Assembly: GCF_040438645.1 (NCBI RefSeq)
Contig: NZ_CP159253.1
Coordinates: 5,322,501-5,386,500, forward strand
Source of the DNA: Mesorhizobium sp. WSM2240
GTDB lineage: Bacteria; Pseudomonadota; Alphaproteobacteria; Rhizobiales; Rhizobiaceae
Direction: 5' to 3'
DNA length: 64,000 nt
A program made the position numbers and the translations under genes. This document shows positions 18,826 through 25,995 of this stretch, in pieces. Each line of letters begins with the position of its first letter. The first letter of the stretch is position 1. Below the pieces are notes generated by a model. That model saw nothing but the letters and a program-made list of their open reading frames with translations, did no database searches and had not been told where the DNA came from.

Positions 18826-18927
18826 AACGGACGGACCGATGCGCGCCCCCGACGGCGGAACGCAAATCCGATTTCGGCGTTGGTGTGCGTTCGCGCGAAC
18901 AAAGTTCCCGAAGCACCGGACCCGAAT

Positions 18928-19179
18928 TTAGAGCACTGCAATCGAATAGTCGGCGGCGAACGAGAACGGAAAGCTGTAAAGGTGGCGTCCCTCACTGTCG
19001 GTCACGTCGAACTCCGCGCCACGCGGTACAGGCTCTCCCCTGAGCAATGCGTGGGCGATCATTTCCTTGGCGGCGAACATGGCTTCTCTGACGGCGGCCT
19101 CCTCGTCGGCGAGTTCCGTCCCTTCGAGATCTTTCGCGATCTTGCCGCCTTCGCGAAAATGAAAATGGTAGCGTGGCAT
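18928..19179 (-). CDS. DUF6894-type small protein
   Basis: An 83-residue protein starting MPRYHFHFREGGKIAKD and continuing with an EGTELADEEAAVREA helix, the pattern of the small soluble DUF6894 family common in Rhizobiales. ATG 19179 is preceded by GGAGG; an upstream frame to 19260 overlaps the regulator's leader. The function is unknown. A second copy of the family lies at 20257-20529, next to a broken Crp-type gene, while this copy is divergent from the intact Crp-type gene. The repeated pairing suggests that the regulator controls these genes. Confidence 0.75.
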   Translation of the reverse strand: MPRYHFHFREGGKIAKDLEGTELADEEAAVREAMFAAKEMIAHALLRGEPVPRGAEFDVTDSEGRHLYSFPFSFAADYSIAVL

Positions 19180-19220
19180 TTCAGCCTCCGGCGCCGGGCC
19201 AAACCGCGGGCTCGCCGAAT

Positions 19221-20057
19221 ATGTTCCAGACATTGCTGCGCGAGCTTTCGGCGATGACAAGGGCGATAAATAGTTTGGCGGCGAAGGCCGCTATTCCGCC
19301 AGCAGATCCGGACAAGGAGGCGACGGCCGAGGCGCGCAGGAAAGTGATATCGGCCGCGCGGCCACGGAACATTCTTTTGAGGGGGTTGAGCGCCCAGGAT
19401 TTTGCCTTGATCAGGCCTCGCCTCGAGCCGTCGACTTTGCAGGCTAGGGATGTGCTCGAAGAGGTGAACAGGCCGATAGAGCACGCCTATTTTCCCGAAG
19501 ACAGCCTCATCTCGGTCATTGCGACGCTGCGCGACGGGAAGGCCGTAGAAGTCGGAATGGTCGGCCGCGAAGGCATGACCGGAACAGCTATCGTTCTCGG
19601 CAATGGCGAGGGGTTGAACGAGTGCCGCGTACAATTCGAGGGATCGGCGCTGCGAATTCCGGCGGCAGCGCTGCGCGATCTTCTCTCGCGCAGCGCCTCC
19701 CTCCATGTGCATTTCATGCGCTACGCACAGGTTATGCTGGTGCAGGCGATGCAAACCGCCCTGGTGAATTCGCATCTGACGGTTGAGAAGCGTCTGGCGC
19801 GCTGGCTGCTCATGATGCAGGACCGTGTCGGCAAGGACGAGTTCGACCTGACGCATGAATTCCTCGCCACCATGCTGGGAGTGAGGCGGCCTGGCGTCAC
19901 TGTGGCCCTGCACATGCTGGAAGGCAGACGTTTCATCCGTTCCACCCGCTCGCATATCGGCATCCGCGACAGGGCCGGACTGGAGGAATTCGTCGCTTCG
20001 GGCTATGGGATTCCCGAAGAACATTACAGAAGGCTTTTTCCCGGCGCGGGCTTCTGA
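19221..20057 (+). CDS. Crp/Fnr family transcriptional regulator
   Basis: A DNA-binding regulator with an N-terminal cyclic-nucleotide-binding-like beta-roll (from about NILLRGLSAQDF to the EGSALRIPAAALRDLL stretch), a long dimer helix with VEKRLARWLLMMQDR, and a C-terminal winged helix-turn-helix (THEFLATMLGVRRPGVT). No Fnr-type cysteine cluster is seen. The start is uncertain: the family usually has about 10 residues before the beta-roll, yet 50 or so remain from the ATG at 19221, and 19254 is another option; neither has a strong ribosome site. It is divergent from the DUF6894 gene and overlaps its promoter region. Confidence 0.82.
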   Translation: MFQTLLRELSAMTRAINSLAAKAAIPPADPDKEATAEARRKVISAARPRNILLRGLSAQDFALIRPRLEPSTLQARDVLEEVNRPIEHAYFPEDSLISVIATLRDGKAVEVGMVGREGMTGTAIVLGNGEGLNECRVQFEGSALRIPAAALRDLLSRSASLHVHFMRYAQVMLVQAMQTALVNSHLTVEKRLARWLLMMQDRVGKDEFDLTHEFLATMLGVRRPGVTVALHMLEGRRFIRSTRSHIGIRDRAGLEEFVASGYGIPEEHYRRLFPGAGF

Positions 20058-20167
20058 ACCGCGGTCCCGCTTCTGATTGCCCTTTGCAGGGAAGAAACTG
20101 CATCGCCGTTGCCAATCCCGTTTATCTCCATCGAGGGAGGGAAGCCCACGTGCACCGATCTCCCTTT

Positions 20168-20190
20168 CGTACAACGGCCGCGTTAGTACG
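20168..20190. repeat. Imperfect palindrome upstream of the second DUF6894 gene
   Basis: CGTACAACG-gccg-CGTTAGTACG forms an inverted repeat with one extra base in the right arm. It lies 67 bases ahead of the DUF6894 start and may be an operator or a stem-loop. It does not match the classic Crp/Fnr half-sites TGTGA or TTGAT. Confidence 0.4.
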
Positions 20191-20256
20191 TTTCAACCTA
20201 ACTTTTTGATCTTGCAGGATTTAGTTCTTCTGCCGTGCTCTGGAGCAGTGATCCCA

Positions 20257-20529
20257 ATGCCGCGCTATTTTTTCCACTATCGGGACGGAGATCGGCTCAG
20301 CGAAGATTACGAGGGCGAGTTGCTCCCGGGAATCGCAGCTGTCGAGGAGACCGCCATGGCCTCGGCCAAGGAGATCATCGCCGAGGGGCTTTTGGGTGGC
20401 AATCCGGTTTTGACCGGATACAGCTACGAAATCCGCGATGAAGCCCGGAATCTGGTGCTCGTCTTCCCGTTTTCAGAAGCGGCTGGCTCGCTGGCTCCTG
20501 CTGTGCGACGATCGCGTCACCGGCGATAG
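20257..20529 (+). CDS. DUF6894-type protein with a rearranged C-terminus
   Basis: A 90-residue product starting MPRYFFHYRDGDRLSED, the same family as the 18928-19179 gene. The match holds through LVLVFPFSEA; the last 16 or so residues (AGSLAPAVRRSRHRR) come from reading Crp-type DNA in the wrong frame. The true 3' end has therefore been replaced by a fragment of a regulator gene. The N-terminal domain is almost complete, so the protein may still fold. The only upstream signal seen is a palindrome at 20168. Confidence 0.65.
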   Translation: MPRYFFHYRDGDRLSEDYEGELLPGIAAVEETAMASAKEIIAEGLLGGNPVLTGYSYEIRDEARNLVLVFPFSEAAGSLAPAVRRSRHRR

Positions 20530-20733
20530 GCTAACGATCACACATGAATTCCTGGCCATCATGTCCGGCGTCCGGGCGTCACCGCGTTGCAGATCCTGGA
20601 AGGCAAGGGCCTTATCCGAGTCAATCGCGGCGAGATCATCTTGCGCCACCGCAACGGCCTTGTCGAGCTCGCCGACGGCGCCTACAGCGAGCCGGAACGT
20701 GAATATCGACGCCTGGTCGGCGAGATGGGATAG
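20474..20733 (+). pseudogene. Remnant of a Crp/Fnr regulator gene (C-terminal part, frameshifted)
   Basis: From 20474 the frame reads QKRLARWLLLCDDRV and THEFLAIMSGVR, matching the dimer helix and DNA-binding part of the intact regulator at 19221-20057. At about 20563-20575 the frame shifts: the sequence holds one copy of a 7-base unit where the intact order GVRRPGVT would need two (gtccggc-gtccggg), so a 7-base loss explains the break. The following frame gives GVTALQILEGKGLIRVNRGE and ends at TAG 20733. The N-terminal sensor domain is missing. It overlaps the end of the DUF6894 gene. Confidence 0.75.
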
Positions 20734-20877
20734 CCCTTTCGCGCTCCGGCGGATGCTCTTAGACGAAAGTAGTGTCCCCCACCGTACGAAGCACCGTTTT
20801 GGCGTCGACAAGTGTCGTCGCCCCTGCCACATTTATCTGCTGCCTGAATACGATCAGACAAAAAAGGGAGGTATGAA

Positions 20878-21126
20878 ATGAGTCTCGTTTCAATCTCTGT
20901 GCGGTCGGCTCAGGACGCCGCTGAAGCCTATGTCCTTTCACGGCGTAAATCCCCGGTCCTGTCCACCGCAATGGCCATCAGGGCCATTCGCACGCTGCTA
21001 CCCAAATGTCAGTCTACCGACCGGGAACTCGCGGATATGGTCGCATCCGCCGCCATCCATCGCGGGCTTTCCGTCTCGTTCGACGGGGCAGATCGCGGCG
21101 AGGTCCGCGTTCCACATGAACTCTGA
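20878..21126 (+). CDS. Small hypothetical protein, first of three related ones
   Basis: An 82-residue soluble protein of unknown function. AAAAGGGAGGTATGAA gives it a strong ribosome site (GGGAGG). Its C-terminal half, from STAMAIRAIR through STDRELADMV to GLSVSFD, shares spacing and residues with the next gene and with the leftward gene at 21376-21651. These look like diverged copies of one helical domain of about 45 residues. Its stop overlaps the next start by 11 bases, implying translational coupling. No EcfG-type promoter was seen upstream. Confidence 0.65.
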   Translation: MSLVSISVRSAQDAAEAYVLSRRKSPVLSTAMAIRAIRTLLPKCQSTDRELADMVASAAIHRGLSVSFDGADRGEVRVPHEL

Positions 21127-21370
21127 CCGGGTTCCAAAGGCTGGAATCCTCGCAGCGCTTGCCGCCAGTTCCGAAGACGATCCAAGAATTGGCCGGGTGG
21201 TCTCGACATCCAAAGCGCTCGAAGCGCTTCGGCATTTGACGGGAGACCGGACGACGCCTGACGAAGAACTGGTGGCGCTCCTGGCCGATGCCGCTGTCGC
21301 GTCGAGTTGCTCGGTCATTTTCGACCACCGCGAAAGCGACTTGCACGGGCGGGCGGCTACCGCTGGTTAG
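21116..21370 (+). CDS. Small hypothetical protein, second of three related ones
   Basis: An 84-residue protein starting at ATG 21116 inside the end of the previous gene, 12 bases after CGAGGTC. The core STSKALEALRHL...TPDEELVALL...CSVIFD aligns with the neighbours' cores without gaps by eye. There is no membrane segment, metal motif or known family. It converges on the third related gene, five bases apart. The overlap with the first gene suggests one transcript and perhaps a hetero-oligomer (inference). Confidence 0.6.
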   Translation: MNSDRVPKAGILAALAASSEDDPRIGRVVSTSKALEALRHLTGDRTTPDEELVALLADAAVASSCSVIFDHRESDLHGRAATAG

Positions 21371-21375
21371 CCGGC

Positions 21376-21651
21376 TCAGGGATGATCCTTCCAGCTTGTC
21401 TTGAGCACGCGGCGGCGCGGTTTTGCCTGTTTGCGTTCGGGGCTGATCTCCAGGCCGTGCGTGGCCGCGTAGCGCTTGATCATATCCGCGAGTTCGGTCT
21501 CGGAAATCGCCGCCCGGCCTATATGGGCGCGCACCCTGCGCACACCGTCTGCCACCGACACCGGCCATTGCCCGCCCTTTGTCGCAGCGAAGAACGCTTC
21601 GATCGCCGCTTCGACATCGACGGATTGACCTGCGCTGTGCCGTGTTCTCAT
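21376..21651 (-). CDS. Small hypothetical protein, third of three related ones
   Basis: A 91-residue basic protein of unknown function. The core VSVADGVRRVRAHI...SETELADMIKRYA...GLEISPE parallels the two rightward neighbours; a Lys/Arg-rich tail follows. The same frame is open back to 21888, but that extension crosses a putative EcfG-like promoter (21747-21771) and a hairpin, so the ATG at 21651 was chosen; GGAG lies 12 bases upstream of it. It is probably stress-induced, if that promoter is real. Confidence 0.6.
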   Translation of the reverse strand: MRTRHSAGQSVDVEAAIEAFFAATKGGQWPVSVADGVRRVRAHIGRAAISETELADMIKRYAATHGLEISPERKQAKPRRRVLKTSWKDHP

Positions 21652-21746
21652 CCAGGCGGCGTGCTCCGGTTCAAGCGGCGAGCCGCAACCGGCGCTGGGA
21701 GGAGCATCGTCGATGAAGACGCCGGCCGCGTCTCGTCCGCACTCCC

Positions 21747-21771
21747 AACAATATGCCCTTGCGATTGTTCC
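21747..21771 (-). promoter_or_regulatory. EcfG-like promoter candidate
   Basis: Minus strand GGAAC (21771-21767), 16 bases, TGTT (21750-21747), 96 bases ahead of the 21651 start. The -10 differs from CGTT at its first base. Confidence 0.45.
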
Positions 21772-21780
21772 TTTAAACGC

Positions 21781-21805
21781 ATCGGGCCGCCGAACGCGGC
21801 CCGAT
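21781..21805 (-). terminator. Hairpin downstream of the histidine kinase
   Basis: ATCGGGCCGC-cgaac-GCGGCCCGAT is a perfect 10-base-pair stem with a five-base loop. Reading leftward it is followed by GCGTTTAAA, a weak T-run. It lies about 205 bases after the kinase stop and just before the next leftward promoter, so it could insulate the two transcripts. Confidence 0.5.
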
Positions 21806-22010
21806 CTGCCCTGGAACAAACCATCTGGCCTGCGGTCAGCTAGAGCACCAGCCTTGGCACCGCGACGAGGAGACTTGGATGAGAGCATTGTGTCGGCGGG
21901 CCGGTCGAGCGCCGCCTGACCCGATGCGGCCGTCGACGCTCAGGGACGATCCGCACAACCGGAGGAAATTCTCGAATTTTGGGGTCCCGCTCGGCTGATT
22001 GCGGTTCTGC

Positions 22011-23720
22011 TCAGGCCGGCTCGACAGCCGGCCTGCGGCGCTCGCCTCCTTCTTTCGCCACGAGATTCGCGACCGGCGCCTCGATACGGCATTCGACGCC
22101 GGAGCGCCGGTAGCTGAGTTCGACCTTGGCCCCCAGCTCCGATGAAAGCATGCGCTCGATCATGCGTGTGCCGAAGCCTGTCTGGGAGGGCCGTTTAACC
22201 GGTGGGCCTTGATGTTCCGTCCACTGCCAGGCGAGGCTGTCGCCCGACACCGCCCATTTGATGCGCACACAGCCGTCGGTATTTTGCAGGGCGCCGTATT
22301 TGGCCGCATTGGTGGCCAGTTCGTGCACCGCCATGGAAAAAGCCAGCGCCGCTTTCTCGCCGATGCGCAGCGGCGGGCCCTCGATCTCGAACTGTTCGTT
22401 GCGGAACGGTTGCAGCGTGTTGACGACTGTTTCCTTCAGATCGGCGCTCGTCCAGTTGCTGGCCATCAGCTGCTGGTGGGCGCTGGCCATTGCGCTGAGG
22501 CGGCCGCTGAATACAGCGAGCGCATTGCTCGATGCCTCGCCCCTGAATGTTTGCGCTGCCACCGCCTGGACGGTGGCCAGTATGTTCTTGATCCGGTGCT
22601 CCAGTTCCCTGGCCAGCATGTCGCGATGTTCTTCCGCTTTTTGGCGCGCCGACCTGCCTTCCACCACTTCGTCCATGAAGCCGTCGATCGCCGCGCCAAC
22701 TTCCGAAAGCTCGCCGCTATCATGCGACATGCCCGTGCGCGATGCCGTATCGCCGGCGCGCCACGCCTCGATCGTTGCTAACATGCGATTCACCGGCCTG
22801 CTCACCAGACGGTTACCGGTCAGGGCGGCGAGTGCGAATGCAATCACGGCTCCCAGCCCGGCAATTACGACACCGCGTTGCGTCGCCTGGTAGACGGGCA
22901 GCATGGCGGCGTCATAGGAGACGCCCGCGCTGACATAGATGCCGCCATCGGGCGCCGCCGTCACGGGGCGGTAGCCGAGAATCCGCCGCGTGCCGTCCTG
23001 GCTCATCACCTCGAGCGTTCCAGGCCCCTCCGCGGTGACGAGATGCAGGTAAGACTCGGGTATGCGCGTTCCCACGAACCGCTCGGGAAATGGGTGGCGC
23101 GCGATAATCACTCCGTTGCGGTCGGCCAAGGTCAAGGCGTCGTTTTCGGGATACTGGCGCTCGGCGAGCGCATTATTGAGCCAGTCTAGGCTGAGACCGG
23201 CGACGATCACTCCCTTGAAGGCCCCATCCCTATCACGGATCGGGACGGCGAGAGGCAGCGACGGCTCACCTGAGATTCTGCTCGTCTCGTACGTTCCGAC
23301 GACGAAATCGCCATGCGCCATGACTTCGCGGAAATAACTGCTTTCATTTACCCGCACCGGTGTCGCCGGCGCATCCGGCCGGCACCGGACCACTCCTTCT
23401 GCGTCCACTGCCGCGATCGAGGTGAACTGCGGCGATTGCGCCTTCACATCTGCCAGGAAAGGGGCGCAAAGAGCGGCGTCGAAATCGCGGATCGAAGGGG
23501 CGTTGGCCAGTGTGCGCAGCACGCCTTCCGACCCATCGATGATCCGCTGAATCTCCAGCGACGCCAGTTCGCCGACGCGCATAGCGGTGCGATGCACTTC
23601 GACCTCGCGTTCCCGGCTCGTCACGACCTCGTTGTACAGGAGGATTATCAGCGCGGGAGCCAGCGCCACCGCTGTCAGCAGATACAGGCGCTGACGCAAT
23701 GAAAGCGTGCTCAGTCTCAC
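22011..23720 (-). CDS. HWE-family sensor histidine kinase with Cache-like sensor
   Basis: A 569-residue inner membrane sensor. TM1 is at about 13-29, a periplasmic double-Cache-like region at 30-278, TM2 at 283-302, and a HAMP linker follows at 302-355. The kinase core has phospho-acceptor H375 in ELEHRIKNIL, then HELATNAAKYGAL (467-479), WTEHQGP (500-506) with the Trp and Glu that define HWE kinases, and GFGTRMIER. Kinases of this type feed phosphate to the PhyR anti-anti-sigma factor in the general stress response. PhyR is not in the window, but a NepR-like gene and an EcfG sigma gene are 0.5-1.5 kb away. The start is GTG 23720 after an AGGAG. Confidence 0.9.
   Translation of the reverse strand: MRLSTLSLRQRLYLLTAVALAPALIILLYNEVVTSREREVEVHRTAMRVGELASLEIQRIIDGSEGVLRTLANAPSIRDFDAALCAPFLADVKAQSPQFTSIAAVDAEGVVRCRPDAPATPVRVNESSYFREVMAHGDFVVGTYETSRISGEPSLPLAVPIRDRDGAFKGVIVAGLSLDWLNNALAERQYPENDALTLADRNGVIIARHPFPERFVGTRIPESYLHLVTAEGPGTLEVMSQDGTRRILGYRPVTAAPDGGIYVSAGVSYDAAMLPVYQATQRGVVIAGLGAVIAFALAALTGNRLVSRPVNRMLATIEAWRAGDTASRTGMSHDSGELSEVGAAIDGFMDEVVEGRSARQKAEEHRDMLARELEHRIKNILATVQAVAAQTFRGEASSNALAVFSGRLSAMASAHQQLMASNWTSADLKETVVNTLQPFRNEQFEIEGPPLRIGEKAALAFSMAVHELATNAAKYGALQNTDGCVRIKWAVSGDSLAWQWTEHQGPPVKRPSQTGFGTRMIERMLSSELGAKVELSYRRSGVECRIEAPVANLVAKEGGERRRPAVEPA
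22012..22035. repeat. Perfect inverted repeat over the kinase stop codon
   Basis: CAGGCCGGCT-cgac-AGCCGGCCTG, a 10-base-pair stem with a four-base loop, covers the last codons and abuts the stop of the histidine kinase. It has no T-run; it may stabilise the mRNA 3' end or simply reflect the coded Ala-Val-Glu-Pro-Ala tail. Confidence 0.45.
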
Positions 23721-23825
23721 TCCGTGCTTTCTCCTCGTTGCCCCACCCGCAACGCGGCAAGCTAATCATGAATGCCACCTGCCTGCAAATTGGATGAAGA
23801 CCGGATCGAGCCTCCCGCCGGCGCT

Positions 23826-23850
23826 GGAACTCCGGGCAAGGATCGGCGTT
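23826..23850 (+). promoter_or_regulatory. EcfG-type promoter
   Basis: GGAAC (23826-23830), 16 bases, CGTT (23847-23850), 32 bases ahead of the small gene at 23882. A full consensus match. Confidence 0.72.
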
Positions 23851-23881
23851 GATCCGCAAGGCGGGCGATGGAGCGATTTTG

Positions 23882-24070
23882 ATGTTGAGACTGTTGCTTC
23901 TCGGGTTGATCGGCGTGGCGGCCTACCGGATCGGCAGCGAGATTTTCCGGACAATCCCATCCGATTTCGAGCCGGTGCCGGCGCCGGCCGGAAATCCGGA
24001 ACAATCCCGCACGACCGACAAAGGAAAGAGCAACTCCGAGTTTCGAGGTGGCGATGTTGGCGACCGCTAG
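23882..24070 (+). CDS. Small single-pass membrane protein
   Basis: A 62-residue protein: a hydrophobic N-terminus MLRLLLLGLIGVAAYRIG (one membrane segment or uncleaved signal), then a polar Pro- and Ser-rich tail. ATG 23882 has GGAG eight bases upstream and lies downstream of a full EcfG-type promoter, which rules out the earlier in-frame start at 23849 because that codon overlaps the -10. Its family is not recognised. It overlaps the following very small gene by 17 bases, so the two are likely one stress-induced unit. Confidence 0.6.
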   Translation: MLRLLLLGLIGVAAYRIGSEIFRTIPSDFEPVPAPAGNPEQSRTTDKGKSNSEFRGGDVGDR

Positions 24071-24173
24071 CGCGCTCGTGGCCGGCTCGATCGGAATGGC
24101 GGTCGTCGATGTGAGCTTTCTTGTGCTGGCATCCACCATAGGGCTGCTGCTCATCCATTACGAAGGCAATTGA
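24054..24173 (+). CDS. Very small hydrophobic protein (39 residues)
   Basis: MLATASALVAGSIGMAVVDV begins a 39-residue mostly hydrophobic product ending LLLIHYEGN. GAGGTG stands three to four bases before the ATG. It overlaps the end of the previous gene by 17 bases in another frame, suggesting coupled translation. It could be a one- or two-helix membrane peptide. Support is limited to ribosome site, hydrophobicity and position. Confidence 0.4.
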   Translation: MLATASALVAGSIGMAVVDVSFLVLASTIGLLLIHYEGN

Positions 24174-24184
24174 TCCCAGGCCGG

Positions 24185-24370
24185 CTAATCGCCGTTCATG
24201 GTCTCGCGCCTTCGTTGCAGCGCGGCCTGCAATTGTTGGGCAAGCCTGGTCAGATTCTGCGGAACCGGCTCGTTTTCGATCTGAACCAGAATATTCCTGA
24301 TCTCGCGATCGAGTCGGTGCGTTTGGGTCGATTCCCGACGGTCCGACTGATTGGCGTCGTTCGGTTTCAT
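24185..24370 (-). CDS. NepR-like small protein
   Basis: A 61-residue charged protein. LDREIRNILVQIENEPVPQN followed by LTRLAQQLQAAL resembles the two short helices of NepR anti-sigma factors, where a (D/E)xPVP turn joins the helices that bind EcfG. NepR blocks EcfG until phosphorylated PhyR takes it away. Proof of function would need PhyR or sigma binding; the match is by eye and the protein is shorter at the N-terminus than some NepRs. It is separate from the sigma gene by the glycosylase gene, unlike the usual nepR-ecfG pair, so it may be a paralogue rather than the main NepR. No promoter match was seen upstream. Confidence 0.55.
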   Translation of the reverse strand: MKPNDANQSDRRESTQTHRLDREIRNILVQIENEPVPQNLTRLAQQLQAALQRRRETMNGD

Positions 24371-24498
24371 GCCTCAAGCCTAGACTCGGTTCTTTGACCG
24401 GCAATGCTCAGATAACCGAACCGCCATTTCAACGGATTGTTGCCAACGTGACTGAAGTTTCGACCGTCATCTACACTTTTTTGGGAGGCCGGCGCTGT

Positions 24499-25077
24499 TC
24501 ATGAAAAGCGACGGCTCAGAAAGGGCGATCCGGCCAGGCCGAAGCGCCAGGGCGTTTCGATCCCCTTGGTGATGCCCACCCTCCTTCCGATAGCGAGGTC
24601 GGTGATTGCCGGCGCATCGAAAATCCGGAACGGCGGAGCGGTCAGGGAAAGACCGTCATGGCTTTTGTCGATCGCAAGAGCCGAGCAGAGCCGACCCGGC
24701 CCCGAGCATAGTTTCAGTGACTCCGTGGTTTCTCGCCGCTCCTGCATTTGCTCGATCCCGAAAATCGGCTGGATCGCTCTGATAAGAACCGCGCTGGCGG
24801 GCAGGCAGACGAAGTTCAGGCACCAGTGCATGCCGTAGGACCGGTACACATAGGCGTGGGCCGGCGGCCCGAACATCGTGGCGTTGGCGTTCTTGAGGCC
24901 GCGGAAACTGTGCGAAGCGGGATCGTCCGGACTGTAGGCCTCTGTTTCGACAATGGTGCCGCCCACGCCATCGACGGTGAGTTGCTTGCCGATCAGGTCG
25001 CGGGCGACGGCAACCGCTTCACGGGCGTAGAAGGCAGTGGGGAGCGTCGCGGCCTCCCTCGGCAATGTTTGTTCCAA
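24499..25077 (-). CDS. DNA-3-methyladenine glycosylase (AAG/MPG family)
   Basis: Base-excision repair enzyme that removes alkylated purines. Family landmarks are VARDLIGKQL, the ETEAYSPDDPASHSFRG stretch with the catalytic Glu, NATMFGPPAHAYVYRSYGMH, and LCSGPGRL. The start is not certain: the frame stays open to TTG 25158, but AAAGGA lies nine bases before TTG 25077, giving 192 residues, close to the family length. It sits between the NepR-like gene and the sigma gene, so DNA repair is linked by position to the stress module, as with ku further right. Confidence 0.87.
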   Translation of the reverse strand: MEQTLPREAATLPTAFYAREAVAVARDLIGKQLTVDGVGGTIVETEAYSPDDPASHSFRGLKNANATMFGPPAHAYVYRSYGMHWCLNFVCLPASAVLIRAIQPIFGIEQMQERRETTESLKLCSGPGRLCSALAIDKSHDGLSLTAPPFRIFDAPAITDLAIGRRVGITKGIETPWRFGLAGSPFLSRRFS

Positions 25078-25170
25078 CGGCAAACGTCCTTTCTGATGCG
25101 CGCTCCAGATGAGGCGGGGCTTTGCTTCGGCCTTGGCAGCAACCAGTACTGTCCGCAACCGTACTTTATA

Positions 25171-25196
25171 GGAACTCCCCTCTTCGCGCCTGCGTT
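25171..25196 (+). promoter_or_regulatory. EcfG-type promoter ahead of the sigma factor gene
   Basis: GGAAC (25171-25175), 17 bases, CGTT (25193-25196), 49 bases before the ATG at 25245. This suggests the sigma factor transcribes its own gene, as known for EcfG/RpoE2-type factors. Confidence 0.78.
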
Positions 25197-25244
25197 GGTT
25201 CGCCAGTTGCCCCTAAGCAATCCTGAAATTCAAAGGAATCGGTC

Positions 25245-25841
25245 ATGAGTCATACCGATATTCCAACCGAGGCCACAACCCAACGGGACGGCCGGCGCGC
25301 AGACCGGGGCGAGGTTGTGACACTCATCCCCGCATTGCGCGCTTTTGCCCGAACCTTCTGCAGCGACGCCAACGACGCCGACGATCTCGTCCAGGAAACG
25401 CTGATGAAGGGCATCGCCAACATCAGCCGTTTCCAGTCCGGCACCAACATGAAATCCTGGCTTTTCACCATCATGCGCAACACCTTCTACACGCGCATCA
25501 AGATGGCGAACCGCGAGGGTCCAGGCCTGCTCGATTGCGCTTCGAGCCGGCCCGCCACGGCGGCCAGCCAGGAGTGGTCGCTGCGCAGTCAGGAGATGGC
25601 GCGCGCCATCGAAGCGCTGCCCGATGATCAGCGTCAGGTCATCGTGTTGATCGGCGTCCTCGGCACCAGTTACGACGACGCGGCAAACATATGCGGCTGT
25701 GCTATCGGAACCATAAAGAGCCGCCTGAGCCGCGCGCGCAACCGACTGCTTGAGACACTTGGCGAAACATCTCCGCACGACGCGGTGATCACGCCCGACG
25801 TCTCGGCGGCCGCCATCCGTTCCGATGAGGCGGTCGTCTGA
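25245..25841 (+). CDS. EcfG-type (general stress) sigma factor
   Basis: A 198-residue ECF sigma factor. Region 2 (about 24-95) includes the ADDLVQETLMK helix and FQSGTNMKSWLFTIMRN, both close to EcfG/RpoE2 proteins. Region 4 (about 118-170) includes LPDDQRQVIVLIGVLGTSYDDAANICGCAIGTIKSRLSRAR as a helix-turn-helix region. A polar C-terminal tail follows. AAAGGA stands before the ATG, and a full EcfG-type promoter lies upstream. With its HWE kinase and NepR-like neighbours it may be the master or a paralogous general stress sigma factor; a standard nepR gene directly adjacent is absent. Confidence 0.88.
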   Translation: MSHTDIPTEATTQRDGRRADRGEVVTLIPALRAFARTFCSDANDADDLVQETLMKGIANISRFQSGTNMKSWLFTIMRNTFYTRIKMANREGPGLLDCASSRPATAASQEWSLRSQEMARAIEALPDDQRQVIVLIGVLGTSYDDAANICGCAIGTIKSRLSRARNRLLETLGETSPHDAVITPDVSAAAIRSDEAVV

Positions 25842-25995
25842 GCCTGCCGGCATACGCCAAGTGGATTGCGCCAGTGCAACCTCAATAAAAACCGGCTGTC
25901 TTGCCGGGCAGCTGTCGATAATCTCCACGCGACCGGGTTAAGAAGGGTTGGGCGAGAGAGTCGTCCTGTTTCTTACGCCGGTTGAGGAGGCTTTC

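Larger units (their letters stand above)
21652..22010. other. Spacer between the histidine kinase and the small leftward gene
   Basis: About 360 bases with no gene I would defend. It holds the EcfG-like promoter at 21747-21771 and the 10-base-pair hairpin at 21781-21805. The stretch 21806-22010 shows no recognisable feature. The in-frame leftward extension across part of it contains CWECGRDAAG but lacks a start downstream of the promoter. Confidence 0.5.

Noticed and set aside
19059..20174. 371-codon leftward open frame opposite the Crp-type regulator
   Set aside because: Contains the DUF6894 start region in the wrong frame and no coherent domain; it is a shadow.
21652..21888. N-terminal extension of the 21376-21651 gene with CWECGRD
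   Set aside because: It would start upstream of an EcfG-like promoter and a hairpin; no start codon lies in it downstream of that promoter.
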